Part shown: in pieces, positions 32,401-44,353 of the stretch
How positions within the stretch are numbered: the first letter of the stretch is position 1
How the letters are laid out: each line of letters begins with the position of its first letter
Source of the DNA: an uncultured Oscillospiraceae bacterium
Lineage (GTDB): Bacteria > Bacillota > Clostridia > Oscillospirales > Oscillospiraceae
Length of the DNA stretch: 52,177 nucleotides
Direction: 5' to 3'
Assembly: GCA_910585735.1 (NCBI GenBank)
Contig: CAJUEU010000001.1
Coordinates: 98,158 to 150,334 of the forward strand
Notes under the pieces: generated by a model
Seen by the model: only the letters and a program-made list of their open reading frames with translations
Databases searched by the model: none
Told to the model about the DNA's origin: nothing
Made by a program: the position numbers and the translations under genes

Positions 32401-33193
32401 GCCTTCCCGTATGAACATCGGCCAGGTGCTGGAGGTCCACCTTGGCTATGCGGCCAAGACGTTAGGATGGAAAGTTGCCACTCCCATTTTTAACGGCGCC
32501 AACGAGCGAGATATTCAAGAGCTGTTGAAGGAGGCCGGTCTGTCTGAGGACGGCAAGAGCGACATGTACGACGGCCGTACCGGCGAGAAGTTTGATAACC
32601 GGGTCACCACTGGCTATGTGTACTTCCTGAAGCTTCACCACCTGGTGGATGATAAGATCCATGCCCGTTCCACTGGTCCCTATTCCTTGGTTACCCAACA
32701 GCCCTTGGGTGGCAAAGCCCAGTTTGGCGGACAGCGGTTCGGTGAGATGGAAATGTGGGCGTTGGAGGCCTATGGCGCCGCATACACTCTTCGGGAAATG
32801 CTTACCGTCAAGTCCGATGATGTGACTGGCCGTGTCAAGACTTACGAGGCCATTGTAAAGGGACACAACGTACCCTCGCCTGGCGTGCCTGAGGCGTTCA
32901 AGGTCTTGGTTAAGGAGCTTCAGGCGCTCTGCCTGGATGTTCAGATCTTGGACCGGGGTGGGAGTGTCATTGAACTCAAGGAGGACGATGAGGATACCTA
33001 TCCGCCTGATCGTGTCCGTGAGGATGATGACTTCTATCGGTATAGAGATGAGAATGAGTTTGCGTCGTCAGGCTTTACGCTGAAAGAAAGCAGCGACGAT
33101 GACGATTTGGCAATATCGGACGACGAGGACGATTATGCGGACGAAGACACGATAGACTTTTCCGATGAGGATGAGTCGCTGGATGAAGAATAA
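29480..33193 (+). CDS. rpoB: RNA polymerase beta subunit
   Basis: A 1237-residue beta subunit. The rifampicin-pocket region (FFGSSPLSQFMDQTNPLAEL, then THKRRVSALGPGGLS) keeps the residues usually altered in resistance, but has Pro where many bacteria have Gln in the GSSQLSQ part. The active-site segment GDKMAGRHGNKGVVS and the C-terminal clamp region QPLGGKAQFGGQRFGEMEMWALEAYGA-type motif are intact. After the core, the last about 75 residues are strongly acidic (runs of D/E), ending SLDEE. ATG 29480 has CGAGGTG 9 bp upstream; earlier GTG/TTG codons overlap that site. rpoC follows after 18 bp. Confidence 0.98.
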   Translation: MVKDVNYGKTLRKSFARHDEPLEMPNLLEIQKNSYQWFLDKGLREVFRDTAAISDFAGNLELSFIDYSMDESPKYTVEECKARDATYAAPIKVKVRLHNKETGEIKEQELFMGDFPLMTKAGTFVINGAERVIVSQIVRSPGMYYSRTADKADNLTYATTVIPGRGAWLEYETDLSDVFWVRIDKNRKIPVTCLIRAVGPRTDGEILEMFGEDPRIVATLDKDTCKTYEESLLEIYRKLRPGEPPTVDSAVSLINGLFFDARRYDLSAVGRYKFNKKMAIGPRISGHTLAQPAVDPATGEILADAGETLTREKAWLLQDKGVNEVVLDVEGKTVKVFSNHMVSMKDYVSFDSEECGITERVRQSVLAEILAEANGDEERLKELVQERRDDLVPKHIIVDDIMASINYLNGLANGVGVPDDIDHLGNRRLRCVGELLQNQFRIGFSRMERVIRERMTVQDMDVVTPQSLINIRPVTAAIKEFFGSSPLSQFMDQTNPLAELTHKRRVSALGPGGLSRDRASFDVRDIHYSHYGRLCPIETPEGPNIGLISYLASYAKVNRYGFIEAPYRKVDKATGKVTDEIEYMTADMEDPFNVAQATEPLDENDCLVNARITCRHRNEIIDVDRNQVDYIDVSPRMMVSVASQMIPFLENDDPTRAMMGANMQRQAVPLLTTEAPIVGTGQEYKNCIDSENVILAEEDGEITRVSADYVSVRYDDGRVVDYKLTKFMRSNHTTCINQRPIVNAGQRVEKGEVIVDGPSTDNGEIALGKNILMGFMTWEGYNYEDAILLNERMVKDDVFTSVHIEEYETEARDTKLGPEEITRDIPNVGEDALKDLDERGIIRVGAEVHPGDILVGKVTPKGETDLTAEERLLRAIFGEKAREVRDTSLKVPHGESGIIVNVDVFTRENGDELNPGVNMTVRIYIAQKRKISVGDKMAGRHGNKGVVSRILPQEDMPFLPDGTPLDIVLNPLGVPSRMNIGQVLEVHLGYAAKTLGWKVATPIFNGANERDIQELLKEAGLSEDGKSDMYDGRTGEKFDNRVTTGYVYFLKLHHLVDDKIHARSTGPYSLVTQQPLGGKAQFGGQRFGEMEMWALEAYGAAYTLREMLTVKSDDVTGRVKTYEAIVKGHNVPSPGVPEAFKVLVKELQALCLDVQILDRGGSVIELKEDDEDTYPPDRVREDDDFYRYRDENEFASSGFTLKESSDDDDLAISDDEDDYADEDTIDFSDEDESLDEE

Positions 33194-33211
33194 GGAAGGG
33201 AGGACAGCATA

Positions 33212-37003
<3,792 letters not shown>

Positions 37004-37028
37004 TCGTCTAACGAAAACCGATATTTAT

Positions 37029-37064
37029 AAAAAGAGCTGTGAGAATTTCTCACAGCTCTTTTTT
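37029..37064 (+). terminator. terminator after rpoC
   Basis: An 11-bp core stem (AGAGCTGTGAG/CTCACAGCTCT) extended by A-T pairs, with a 5-base loop and T6 tail. Confidence 0.93.
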
Positions 37065-37113
37065 ATAAGTGGAACGAATTTCGGAGAATTACTTCCTTTT
37101 TTGACAGATTCCA

Positions 37114-37143
37114 TTGACATAATAGGGAGAAGGATGTTACAAT
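37114..37143 (+). promoter_or_regulatory. sigma-A promoter for the second NlpC/P60 gene
   Basis: TTGACA (37114-37119), 18-bp spacer, TACAAT (37138-37143), about 48 bp before the ATG. A second TTGACA lies 14 bp upstream. Confidence 0.72.
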
Positions 37144-37191
37144 TTGGTTTAGACAGAACCATTTTTGACAAAGGAGAAAGGGGAGATAGAC

Positions 37192-38118
37192 ATGAGATTC
37201 AGAAAGAAGTTTTTCCCTGCTTGTATGATACTTTTTCTTCTCTCTTTTGTGTTGATTGGAAGTGCTTCGGCGGCTGCGCTGGGGGTTGGAACAGTAAATG
37301 TAGAGGCGTTGCGTCTTCGAGAGGAGGCGACAACGGAGTCCAAAACATTGCTGACGGCTTATCAGGAGGAGACCGTCGTTGTCTTGGAAGAAGTAAACGA
37401 GGAATGGTATAAGGTCAGTTGTAAAGGCACTGAGGGCTATATGTTCAAGGAATATCTGCATCTGGAGGTGGAACGAGAGATCGACCTCGGCTATGGCAGA
37501 GTCAGGGATGTGGACAGCATCTTGAATGTTCGTTCCGGGGCCGGAACGGGCTTTGAGCGTATCGGAACACTGAACAAGGATGCGGTTGTAAAGATAGCAG
37601 GAATATCAGGTGGCTGGTATCATATTGTTGGGAATCTCTGCACAGGATATGTTTCCAGCGACTATATTGAGCTGTGTGAGCCGCCTGTAACGACCGAAAC
37701 ACAAGAGGAAGTCAAGAGTGGAAGTGAAAATCCAGGTAATGCGGCTACCGATGCCATTATAGAGTATTCCAAGCAGTTCCTTGGCACCCCTTATGTGTAT
37801 GGGGCGAATGGACCAGATGGCTTTGACTGTTCTGGATTTACAAAATATGTTTTTGCCCATTTTGGATATAGCCTCAATCGGAGTGCCAGTGGACAGCTGG
37901 ATAATGGAAAAGAAGTGGCTTTGAGCGAAATACAGCCTGGAGATCTGGTCTTTTTCATTTATGACGGAGCAACGACCAGGGCGTCCCATGTGGGGATATA
38001 CATCGGAAATGACCAATTTATTCATGCGTCCACTGGAAGCAAACAGGCTGTGGTGATCAGCCAGCTTTTAGGCGGCAGTTATCAGCGAACTATTGTGGGT
38101 GTCCGCCGAATTGTTTGA
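37192..38118 (+). CDS. secreted SH3-NlpC/P60 peptidoglycan hydrolase (paralogue)
   Basis: A 308-residue paralogue of the 25122-26039 protein with the same order: signal peptide (about 1-27), two SH3 domains (about 30-92 and 97-162), a short acidic linker and NlpC/P60 with Cys213 (FDCSGFTKY), His266 (SHVGIYIG) and His278 (FIHAST). The pair shares domain order and much of the catalytic sequence but differs in the linker and at the C-terminus (VGVRRIV against SARRIINQ). ATG 37192 follows GGGGAGA. Own promoter and terminator: a single-gene unit. Confidence 0.92.
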   Translation: MRFRKKFFPACMILFLLSFVLIGSASAAALGVGTVNVEALRLREEATTESKTLLTAYQEETVVVLEEVNEEWYKVSCKGTEGYMFKEYLHLEVEREIDLGYGRVRDVDSILNVRSGAGTGFERIGTLNKDAVVKIAGISGGWYHIVGNLCTGYVSSDYIELCEPPVTTETQEEVKSGSENPGNAATDAIIEYSKQFLGTPYVYGANGPDGFDCSGFTKYVFAHFGYSLNRSASGQLDNGKEVALSEIQPGDLVFFIYDGATTRASHVGIYIGNDQFIHASTGSKQAVVISQLLGGSYQRTIVGVRRIV

Positions 38119-38134
38119 TATATTTATGTGTAAG

Positions 38135-38180
38135 GAGAGCCTTGTGGTCCCGAAAGGGGACCACAAGGCTCTCTTATTTT
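38135..38180 (+). terminator. terminator after the second NlpC/P60 gene
   Basis: A 17-bp stem (GAGAGCCTTGTGGTCCC and its complement, 38135-38151 and 38157-38173) with a 5-base loop and a TTATTTTAT tail. Confidence 0.88.
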
Positions 38181-38237
38181 ATACGCGGGAATGGGGTAAA
38201 ATGAAGACGTTAAGAAAACCTTTAGGATTTTTTGGGG

Positions 38238-38265
38238 TGGACAAAATGGGAACCTGTGGTATAAT
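38238..38265 (+). promoter_or_regulatory. promoter for the class A PBP gene
   Basis: TGGACA (38238-38243), 16-bp spacer, TATAAT (38260-38265) with extended TGG, about 86 bp before the ATG. A small hairpin (AAGGT/ACCTT) sits right before the GGAGGTG ribosome binding site. Confidence 0.65.
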
Positions 38266-38351
38266 AGTTGCGAGAATCCTACGAACACAGGCCTTGATTA
38301 CACAAAATATTTTGGCTGAAAATAAGGTCGTTTTACCTTGGAGGTGCCAAC

Positions 38352-41099
38352 ATGGCGGAACAAAACTCGTCCCGGCCTGCGAACAGTCCTTCCCCTCGAA
38401 AGAAGAGGAAAAAGACGAAACGAATTGCAGGACGTATTTTTAAAGTTATTGCGACGCTGTTGCTGATTTGTATCATTACAGGGTCTTTTTTGGCTTGCTT
38501 TGCCGCGGTTTATATTCAGCAGGTGATTATTCCGCAGGTTGAGTTTGATATGGCAGATTTTCCTATGGATCTTTCCAGCACGATTTATTACACTGATCCC
38601 GAAACGGGAGAAGTGTTGGAGTATGAGACACTGAGCGGTGATCAGAATCGTATCTATATTAAGTATGACGACATCCCCAAAAATCTGGTTTATGCGGCAG
38701 TAGCGATCGAGGACCGCCGGTTCTACGAGCACAACGGTGTTGATTGGCTCAGTACGGCTAAGGGCATTTTCAATTTCTTCACCGGCGGTAAGATCCGGGG
38801 CGGTTCAACCATTACACAGCAGATGATTAAAAATTCCACCCAGCATGATGAGGTAACGGTAAAACGTAAGATCCTTGAAATTTTTACTGCGTTGGATGTT
38901 GACAAGCGATACAGTAAGGAACAGATACTGGAACAATATCTGAATGTTATTTATTTTGGACGGAAATGTTATGGCGTTGCGACAGCCTCCTACAAATACT
39001 TTGGCAAGGATGTGACCGAGCTTTCGCTGGCTGAATGCGCCAGCTTGATCAGTATCACCAACAATCCTTCGCTCTATGACCCCTATACTCATCCGGAAAA
39101 CAATAAGGAGAGACGGGGGTATGTGCTGGACGGCATGGTTCGGGATGGAAAAATCTCTCAAGAGGAATGTGATGCCGCAAAAGCGGAAGAGTTGGATTTC
39201 CGCAGTGCCAAGAGCAATGGACAGGAAAGCGCGCTGTACAGCTGGTATACTGAGCAGGTCATTACTGATGTGCTCAATGACCTGAAGGAGCGGTATGGAT
39301 ATTCTGATACGGTCGCTGAGCGTACGCTCTATGCCGGAGGCTTAAGAATTTTTGCATGCGTAGATACCAATATTCAGGCTATTGTGGATGAGGTATATTC
39401 CAATGTAGAAAATTTGCCCTACACCTCACGTTCCGGGCAGCAGCTCCAATCTGCCATTACCATTGTTGATGAGAAGGGCAATGTGGTTGCCCTGGCAGGA
39501 AAGCTGGGGGAAAAGGTTGTTGAGGATACCAGAGGCTATAATATGGCTACTGCGGCCCTGCGGCAGCCCGGGTCTGTTATTAAGCCGTTAGCGGTTTACG
39601 CGCCTGGAGTAGAAATGGGGCTTATTACGCCCTACACAGTATTTGAGGACAGTCCTGTTACGCTCATAAATGAGACTACGCCATGGCCCTCCAACGAAAA
39701 TGAACGCTATAAGGGACAGACCACAGTCTTGTCTGGTATTTCCAACTCGACGAACACCATTGCGGTTCGGATTATGGAAGAAGTGACGCCAGAAGCCTCT
39801 TATGAGTATTTGGTGGACAAGTTTGGAATCCCGGAAACCCATCTGGTGGAAAAGAAAATTATCAATGGAAAGGAATTTTCCGATATTGGTCTTGCTCAAC
39901 TTGCTTTGGGCGGCTTGACCCACGGTGTTTCCACATTGGATATGGCCGCGGCATATTCTGTGTTTCCACGGAACGGTATCTATGTGGAGCCCAGGACCTA
40001 TTCCCGGGTGGAGGATGCCAACGGTAAGGTTATTCTGGAGAATACCACAGAGGGTGAGCCGGTGCTGAAGGAGACTACGGTCTACTATATGAACCAAATG
40101 CTCAATGGGGTCATGCGTTCTGGAACGGGTACGGTGGCAAATTTCTCCGGAATGACGCTGGGGGGAAAAACAGGTACTACCACGGCGAACAACGATCGGT
40201 GGTTTGTGGGTTACTCACCTTATTATACCGCCGCGGTATGGGTGGGATACCAGAGGCCGGAGACTGTGCGTGTCAAAGGCAGTAACCCGGCGGCACTTCT
40301 GTGGAAGCAGGTTATGAGCAAAGTCCATGAAGGACTGGAAGATAAAAGCTTTCCCCGAATGGATGGACTGGTTTCCTATGAGTACTGCTTGGATACAGGC
40401 CTGAGGGCAACAGACGCATGCAGAGCGGATATTCGTGGAGATCGGACGGCGGTAGGGCGGTATTTCGAGGGAGATGTGCCGGTGGAATACTGCGAAGCCC
40501 ACGTGATGGTCGACGTATGCACCGCAGATCCGATTCTGGATGAGGAAGGCAAGCCCACAGGAAGATATCATCTGGCAGGAGAGTTTTGCCCGGATTCCAC
40601 GGTGGATGAAAATGGAAATGAGATACCGGGACGAATACAGATTTCTGTTGTGGATATGGAACGCAAAAGTGTATCTTTGGATGTAACGATTGAGGACAAT
40701 GTCTATTTTCTTGCGGCATTGAATGAAGCAGGGCCTTGTACGGTGCACACAGAAGAGATCCCTGTCTTGCCTGAGCCATACGATCCGTCCCAGTTTGATA
40801 TTACCAATCCTTCTACATGGCCTTCGTTGGAGGATTATCCTGATTTTGACCCGGCAGACGCCAGTACGTGGCCAACAGCGTCTCCGCCGCCGATAGAACC
40901 TGACGTGACACCGTCACCTGCCGAGACTTTGCCGGTGACAAGCTGGCAGCCGACTTTCCCGCCCGAGGAGACTGTGCTGCCGCCGGAGGAAACGGAAAAT
41001 CCGCCCGAGCCAATCCAAACGGAGCCTATTGCTCCAGAGGCTACACCTTCTGGGGAGCCGGAGGAGGGTGGACCACCGCTGTTGCCGCCGGGATATTAA
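38352..41099 (+). CDS. class A penicillin-binding protein (PBP1A-like)
   Basis: A 915-residue bifunctional wall synthase. A basic cytoplasmic tail and one membrane helix (about 31-58) are followed by the GT51 glycosyltransferase domain with catalytic Glu120 (AIEDRRFYEH) and GGSTITQQMIKN near 150-161, then the transpeptidase domain with SxxK Ser408/Lys411, SNS at 464-466 and KTG at 606-608. A C-terminal region with several cysteines (CLDTGLRATDAC, YCEAH, CTADP) precedes a Pro/Glu/Thr-rich tail of about 120 residues ending PPLLPPGY, perhaps a wall-spanning tether. GGAGGTG precedes the ATG. Confidence 0.95.
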   Translation: MAEQNSSRPANSPSPRKKRKKTKRIAGRIFKVIATLLLICIITGSFLACFAAVYIQQVIIPQVEFDMADFPMDLSSTIYYTDPETGEVLEYETLSGDQNRIYIKYDDIPKNLVYAAVAIEDRRFYEHNGVDWLSTAKGIFNFFTGGKIRGGSTITQQMIKNSTQHDEVTVKRKILEIFTALDVDKRYSKEQILEQYLNVIYFGRKCYGVATASYKYFGKDVTELSLAECASLISITNNPSLYDPYTHPENNKERRGYVLDGMVRDGKISQEECDAAKAEELDFRSAKSNGQESALYSWYTEQVITDVLNDLKERYGYSDTVAERTLYAGGLRIFACVDTNIQAIVDEVYSNVENLPYTSRSGQQLQSAITIVDEKGNVVALAGKLGEKVVEDTRGYNMATAALRQPGSVIKPLAVYAPGVEMGLITPYTVFEDSPVTLINETTPWPSNENERYKGQTTVLSGISNSTNTIAVRIMEEVTPEASYEYLVDKFGIPETHLVEKKIINGKEFSDIGLAQLALGGLTHGVSTLDMAAAYSVFPRNGIYVEPRTYSRVEDANGKVILENTTEGEPVLKETTVYYMNQMLNGVMRSGTGTVANFSGMTLGGKTGTTTANNDRWFVGYSPYYTAAVWVGYQRPETVRVKGSNPAALLWKQVMSKVHEGLEDKSFPRMDGLVSYEYCLDTGLRATDACRADIRGDRTAVGRYFEGDVPVEYCEAHVMVDVCTADPILDEEGKPTGRYHLAGEFCPDSTVDENGNEIPGRIQISVVDMERKSVSLDVTIEDNVYFLAALNEAGPCTVHTEEIPVLPEPYDPSQFDITNPSTWPSLEDYPDFDPADASTWPTASPPPIEPDVTPSPAETLPVTSWQPTFPPEETVLPPEETENPPEPIQTEPIAPEATPSGEPEEGGPPLLPPGY

Positions 41100-41108
41100 G
41101 AAAAACGA

Positions 41109-41153
41109 AAAGTAAGCCAGGACTGCAGTATTTGTGGTCTTGGCTTACTTTTA
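41109..41153 (+). terminator. terminator after the PBP gene
   Basis: AGTAAGCCAGGACT pairs with GGTCTTGGCTTACT (two G-T pairs), then TTTTAT. Confidence 0.85.
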
Positions 41154-41183
41154 TAAATGGGCTTATTTTTCGTAAAAAGATGA

Positions 41184-41212
41184 TTGCATTTAAGGAAATG
41201 ACGTGCTATAAT
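41184..41212 (+). promoter_or_regulatory. promoter for the ACT protein-hom-lysC run
   Basis: TTGCAT (41184-41189), 17-bp spacer, TATAAT (41207-41212) with TGC just before the -10, about 60 bp before the ATG. Confidence 0.72.
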
Positions 41213-41272
41213 GTTTTCTATACAAGGACAAATGATTCTGAAATAAAAACAAAACGAGGGGGCTTACATAAA

Positions 41273-41713
41273 ATGGAAAAGCATACACAATACTTTATCG
41301 TGGATGGCAATATGCTTCCCGAAATTTATTTGAAGGTGGCGCAGGCGAAAGAATTATTAGAGCGTGGGGAGGTAAGGACCATCCATCAGGCGGTATGCCA
41401 AATCGGGATCAGCCGCAGCGCGTTTTACAAATATAAGGACGCAATTCGTCCATTTCAGGATATGACTCAGGGAAGGATCATCAATTTTCAAATACGACTG
41501 AAAAATGAGCCAGGAGTTTTATCATTGATCCTCAATAATTTTGCGAAATGGGGCGCCAATATTCTGACGATCAATCAAAGCATCCCGGAAGGCAGAACCG
41601 CAATCGTTCATATTGGTGCGGAAACCTCTCGCTTGGGAATCACTTTGGCGGAGCTGCTTACCCAGCTTGAACAGGAACGAGGCGTTATCCGTTGTGAGGT
41701 TTTGGCTGGATAG
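41273..41713 (+). CDS. ACT-domain protein (PheB/UPF0735-like)
   Basis: A 146-residue protein. The N-terminal half looks like a helix-turn-helix (RTIHQAVCQIGISRSAFYKYKDAI, given here as residues about 36-58) and the C-terminal half is an ACT domain (about 70-143: RLKNEPGVLSLIL, ANILTINQSIP). ACT domains bind amino acids. The pairing with hom in Firmicutes suggests an amino-acid-responsive regulator of aspartate-family synthesis, but no direct function is established. GAGGGGG precedes ATG 41273; hom starts 20 bp after its stop. Confidence 0.87.
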   Translation: MEKHTQYFIVDGNMLPEIYLKVAQAKELLERGEVRTIHQAVCQIGISRSAFYKYKDAIRPFQDMTQGRIINFQIRLKNEPGVLSLILNNFAKWGANILTINQSIPEGRTAIVHIGAETSRLGITLAELLTQLEQERGVIRCEVLAG

Positions 41714-41733
41714 TATGAAAGGAGAAGGTGAAT

Positions 41734-42942
41734 ATGTCGGGTATAGCAATCTTAGGGTTTGGCGTGGTTGGTACTGGCGTAGCCGAAGTGATCGCGCGGA
41801 ATCGGCTCCACATTGACCAGAAGCTTCATTCCAATCTGGAATTAAAATATATTCTTACAAGGAAAGATTTTCCTCAAAGCCCATTTGCCGATTTGATCGT
41901 TCATGATTTTTCCCTAATTGAGAACGATCCCACTGTGGATGTAGTGGTGGAAACCATTGGGGGGAGCGGGAGTGCAAGGGAATTTACGGAACGGGCTTTG
42001 AGGGCCGGAAAGAGCGTGGTGACATCCAACAAAGAGCTGGTAGCGGCGCACGGCTATGAGCTGATGAGTTTGGCCCGGGAAAAGGGAGTCAGCTATTTGT
42101 ATGAGGCCAGTGTGGGAGGAGGAATCCCAATCATACGGCCCCTGAAGCAGTGCCTGGCAGCCAATGAGATCAGTGAAATTTACGGAATTTTGAATGGGAC
42201 CACGAACTATATTCTCACCCGTATGATCGGTGCGGGACTGTCTTTTGAGGATGCGTTAGCGGAGGCCCAGGCACACGGCTATGCGGAAGCGGATCCGACA
42301 GCGGATGTGGACGGGATCGACGCCTGCCGCAAAATCTGTATTTTGGCCTCTCTGGCGTTTGGAAGGCATGTCGACCCTTCCGCGGTATCTACGGAGGGGA
42401 TAAAGCGGGTGAGCCTTTCTGACGTGAATTATGCGTCGTCCTGTGGCTGTAAGATCAAGCTTCTTGGCCGGGCCGTTATGGGGCAGGACGGAAAAATCCG
42501 TATTTTTGTAGCACCGCATTTGATCCCGGAGCGGGATCCTCTTGCTGGAGTGGAGGCGATATTCAATGCCATAACAGTTCGTGGAAACGCCATTGGAAAC
42601 GTGATGTTTTACGGGCAGGGAGCCGGAAAGCTACCTACGGCGTCGGCAGTCGTGGCGGATGTGATGGAGGCTGTAAGCCGCAAAAGTGATCCCAAATATC
42701 TGGACTGGGGGCCAGGCGGTGAGGATGTGGCAGCTCCGAAGGATGACGGCATTTATACCTGGTATGTTCGGGCGAAGGAGCCGGATGCGCTGCCGGAGGG
42801 AATGAAACAATTGCGTTTTCCGGGGGAGCCGGATGGGGAGCGGGCATTTTTGACCCAACCGTTGACGCGGGACGACTTGGAAAAGATCCTTCGAAATGTG
42901 CAGGTGTGTGCTGCGTTCCGGCTGCTGAAGACTGACCAGTGA
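41734..42942 (+). CDS. hom: homoserine dehydrogenase
   Basis: A 402-residue NAD(P)-dependent enzyme reducing aspartate semialdehyde to homoserine for threonine and methionine. N-terminal Rossmann motif GFGVVGTGVAEV, the GTTNYILTRM segment and the catalytic region EADPTADVDGIDACRK are intact. The last about 85 residues occupy the place of the usual regulatory ACT domain but lack its PGVL-type core, so feedback control may be lost or moved to the neighbouring ACT protein. ATG 41734 has AAAGGAG upstream; GTG 41728 is less likely. Confidence 0.95.
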   Translation: MSGIAILGFGVVGTGVAEVIARNRLHIDQKLHSNLELKYILTRKDFPQSPFADLIVHDFSLIENDPTVDVVVETIGGSGSAREFTERALRAGKSVVTSNKELVAAHGYELMSLAREKGVSYLYEASVGGGIPIIRPLKQCLAANEISEIYGILNGTTNYILTRMIGAGLSFEDALAEAQAHGYAEADPTADVDGIDACRKICILASLAFGRHVDPSAVSTEGIKRVSLSDVNYASSCGCKIKLLGRAVMGQDGKIRIFVAPHLIPERDPLAGVEAIFNAITVRGNAIGNVMFYGQGAGKLPTASAVVADVMEAVSRKSDPKYLDWGPGGEDVAAPKDDGIYTWYVRAKEPDALPEGMKQLRFPGEPDGERAFLTQPLTRDDLEKILRNVQVCAAFRLLKTDQ

Positions 42943-42993
42943 GAGGTATCCAACATAAAATAGAGCAGAACCTTTAAGGGGGTACTTGTTCCT

Positions 42994-44217
42994 ATGGGAC
43001 TCATTGTGCAAAAATTTGGCGGGTCTTCTGTTGCGGATGCTGATCGGGTCCGCAATGTGGCCCGTATTATTACAGAAACTTATCGAAGAGGACACAGGGT
43101 GGTAGTGGTTCTTTCCGCCCAGGGGGATACCACAGATGATCTTATCGCAAAGGCAGCGGAGATCAATCCTCATGCCTCAAAACGAGAGATGGATATGCTC
43201 CTGTCCACAGGCGAACAAATCTCTTGCGCCTTGTGTGCCATGGCGATCGAAGCGATGGGCTATCCTGTGGTGTCGCTGACTGGCCGCCAGGCTGGGATCC
43301 AGACCAACTCTTCCTACGGGGATGCGCGTATCAGCCGGATCCAAACAGAACGGATTCAAAATGAACTGGATAAGCGGAGCATTGTGATCGTTACAGGCTT
43401 TCAAGGAGTTAACCGAACAGGAGACATTACAACGCTTGGACGGGGGGGATCAGATACTTCGGCGGTGGCTTTGGCTGCCAGCCTGCATGCGGATCTCTGT
43501 CAGATTTATACAGACGTTGACGGCGTCTATACGGCGGATCCACGCTTGGTCCCGAAAGCCAGAAAGCTGGAGGAGATCACCTACGATGAGATGCTGGAAT
43601 TGGCAACGCTGGGAGCCCAGGTGCTCCATAACCGCTCAGTCGAAATGGCAAAAAGATATAATGTGAACCTGGAGGTCCTTTCCAGTTTTTCCGGGAATCC
43701 GGGTACCAAGGTGAAGGAGGTCGTAAAAACAATGGAGAAATCTTATATCAGCGGTGTTGCAAAGGACAAAGATATCGCGCGGTTGGCTCTGGTGGGCCTG
43801 GAGGATGAGCCGGGCATTGCGTTCCGAATTTTCTCCCTTTTGGCGAAGGAAAAGGTCAATGTAGATATTATTTTGCAGTCTATAGGGCGGGAAAACAAAA
43901 AGGACATTAGCTTTACCGTAGCCAAAGGAGACCTGGAAAATGCGACCAGGGTTTTAACGGAAAACCGGGATTACATTGGGTTCGACCACATTGATATCAA
44001 TGACAATATTGCGAAGGTCTCTATTGTGGGAGCTGGGATGATCCATAATCCCGGCGTTGCGGCGGGCATGTTTGAAGCGCTGTTTAACGCGGGGATCAAC
44101 ATTCATATGATCTCTACCAGCGAGATCAAGGTTTCGGTGCTGGTGGATCTGGCGGATGCCGATCATGCGGTCAGAGTGACCCATGACCGGTTCTTTGGCG
44201 GAAATGATTTGTATTGA
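42994..44217 (+). CDS. lysC: aspartate kinase
   Basis: A 407-residue enzyme phosphorylating aspartate, the first step to lysine, threonine, methionine and diaminopimelate. N-terminal KFGGSSVADADRV and the TLGRGGSDTSAVALA segment form the kinase site; two C-terminal ACT modules (about 260-407; VGLEDEPGIAFRIFSLL, then VSIVGAGM) give feedback sensing. AAGGGGG lies before the ATG. It follows hom by 51 bp, most likely in the same transcript, which ends at a strong terminator. Confidence 0.96.
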   Translation: MGLIVQKFGGSSVADADRVRNVARIITETYRRGHRVVVVLSAQGDTTDDLIAKAAEINPHASKREMDMLLSTGEQISCALCAMAIEAMGYPVVSLTGRQAGIQTNSSYGDARISRIQTERIQNELDKRSIVIVTGFQGVNRTGDITTLGRGGSDTSAVALAASLHADLCQIYTDVDGVYTADPRLVPKARKLEEITYDEMLELATLGAQVLHNRSVEMAKRYNVNLEVLSSFSGNPGTKVKEVVKTMEKSYISGVAKDKDIARLALVGLEDEPGIAFRIFSLLAKEKVNVDIILQSIGRENKKDISFTVAKGDLENATRVLTENRDYIGFDHIDINDNIAKVSIVGAGMIHNPGVAAGMFEALFNAGINIHMISTSEIKVSVLVDLADADHAVRVTHDRFFGGNDLY

Positions 44218-44219
44218 AT

Positions 44220-44263
44220 AAAGGGCGGCGGGAAAAATTTATTTTCCCGCCGCCCTTTCCTAA
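44220..44263 (+). terminator. terminator after lysC
   Basis: AAAGGGCGGCGGGAAAA pairs with TTTTCCCGCCGCCCTTT around a short A/T loop. The tail is CCTAAAG, weak in T, but the stem is very stable; its A/T-flanked base may serve both strands. Confidence 0.75.
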
Positions 44264-44284
44264 AGCCGGATGTGGGTTTTGCTG

Positions 44285-44313
44285 TTGCGCCAAAAGAAAA
44301 ACCATGGTAAAAT
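44285..44313 (+). promoter_or_regulatory. promoter for ruvC-ruvA-DUF6054-ruvB
   Basis: TTGCGC (44285-44290), 17-bp spacer, TAAAAT (44308-44313) with extended TGG, 40 bp before ruvC. Confidence 0.75.
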
Positions 44314-44353
44314 AGACGGCAGAAGGATTGCCATAAATACAGGAGAGATGCGG

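Noticed and set aside
38093..38443. 116-codon plus-strand frame before the PBP gene
   Set aside because: It covers a terminator and the PBP promoter and overlaps the PBP N-terminus; not coding.
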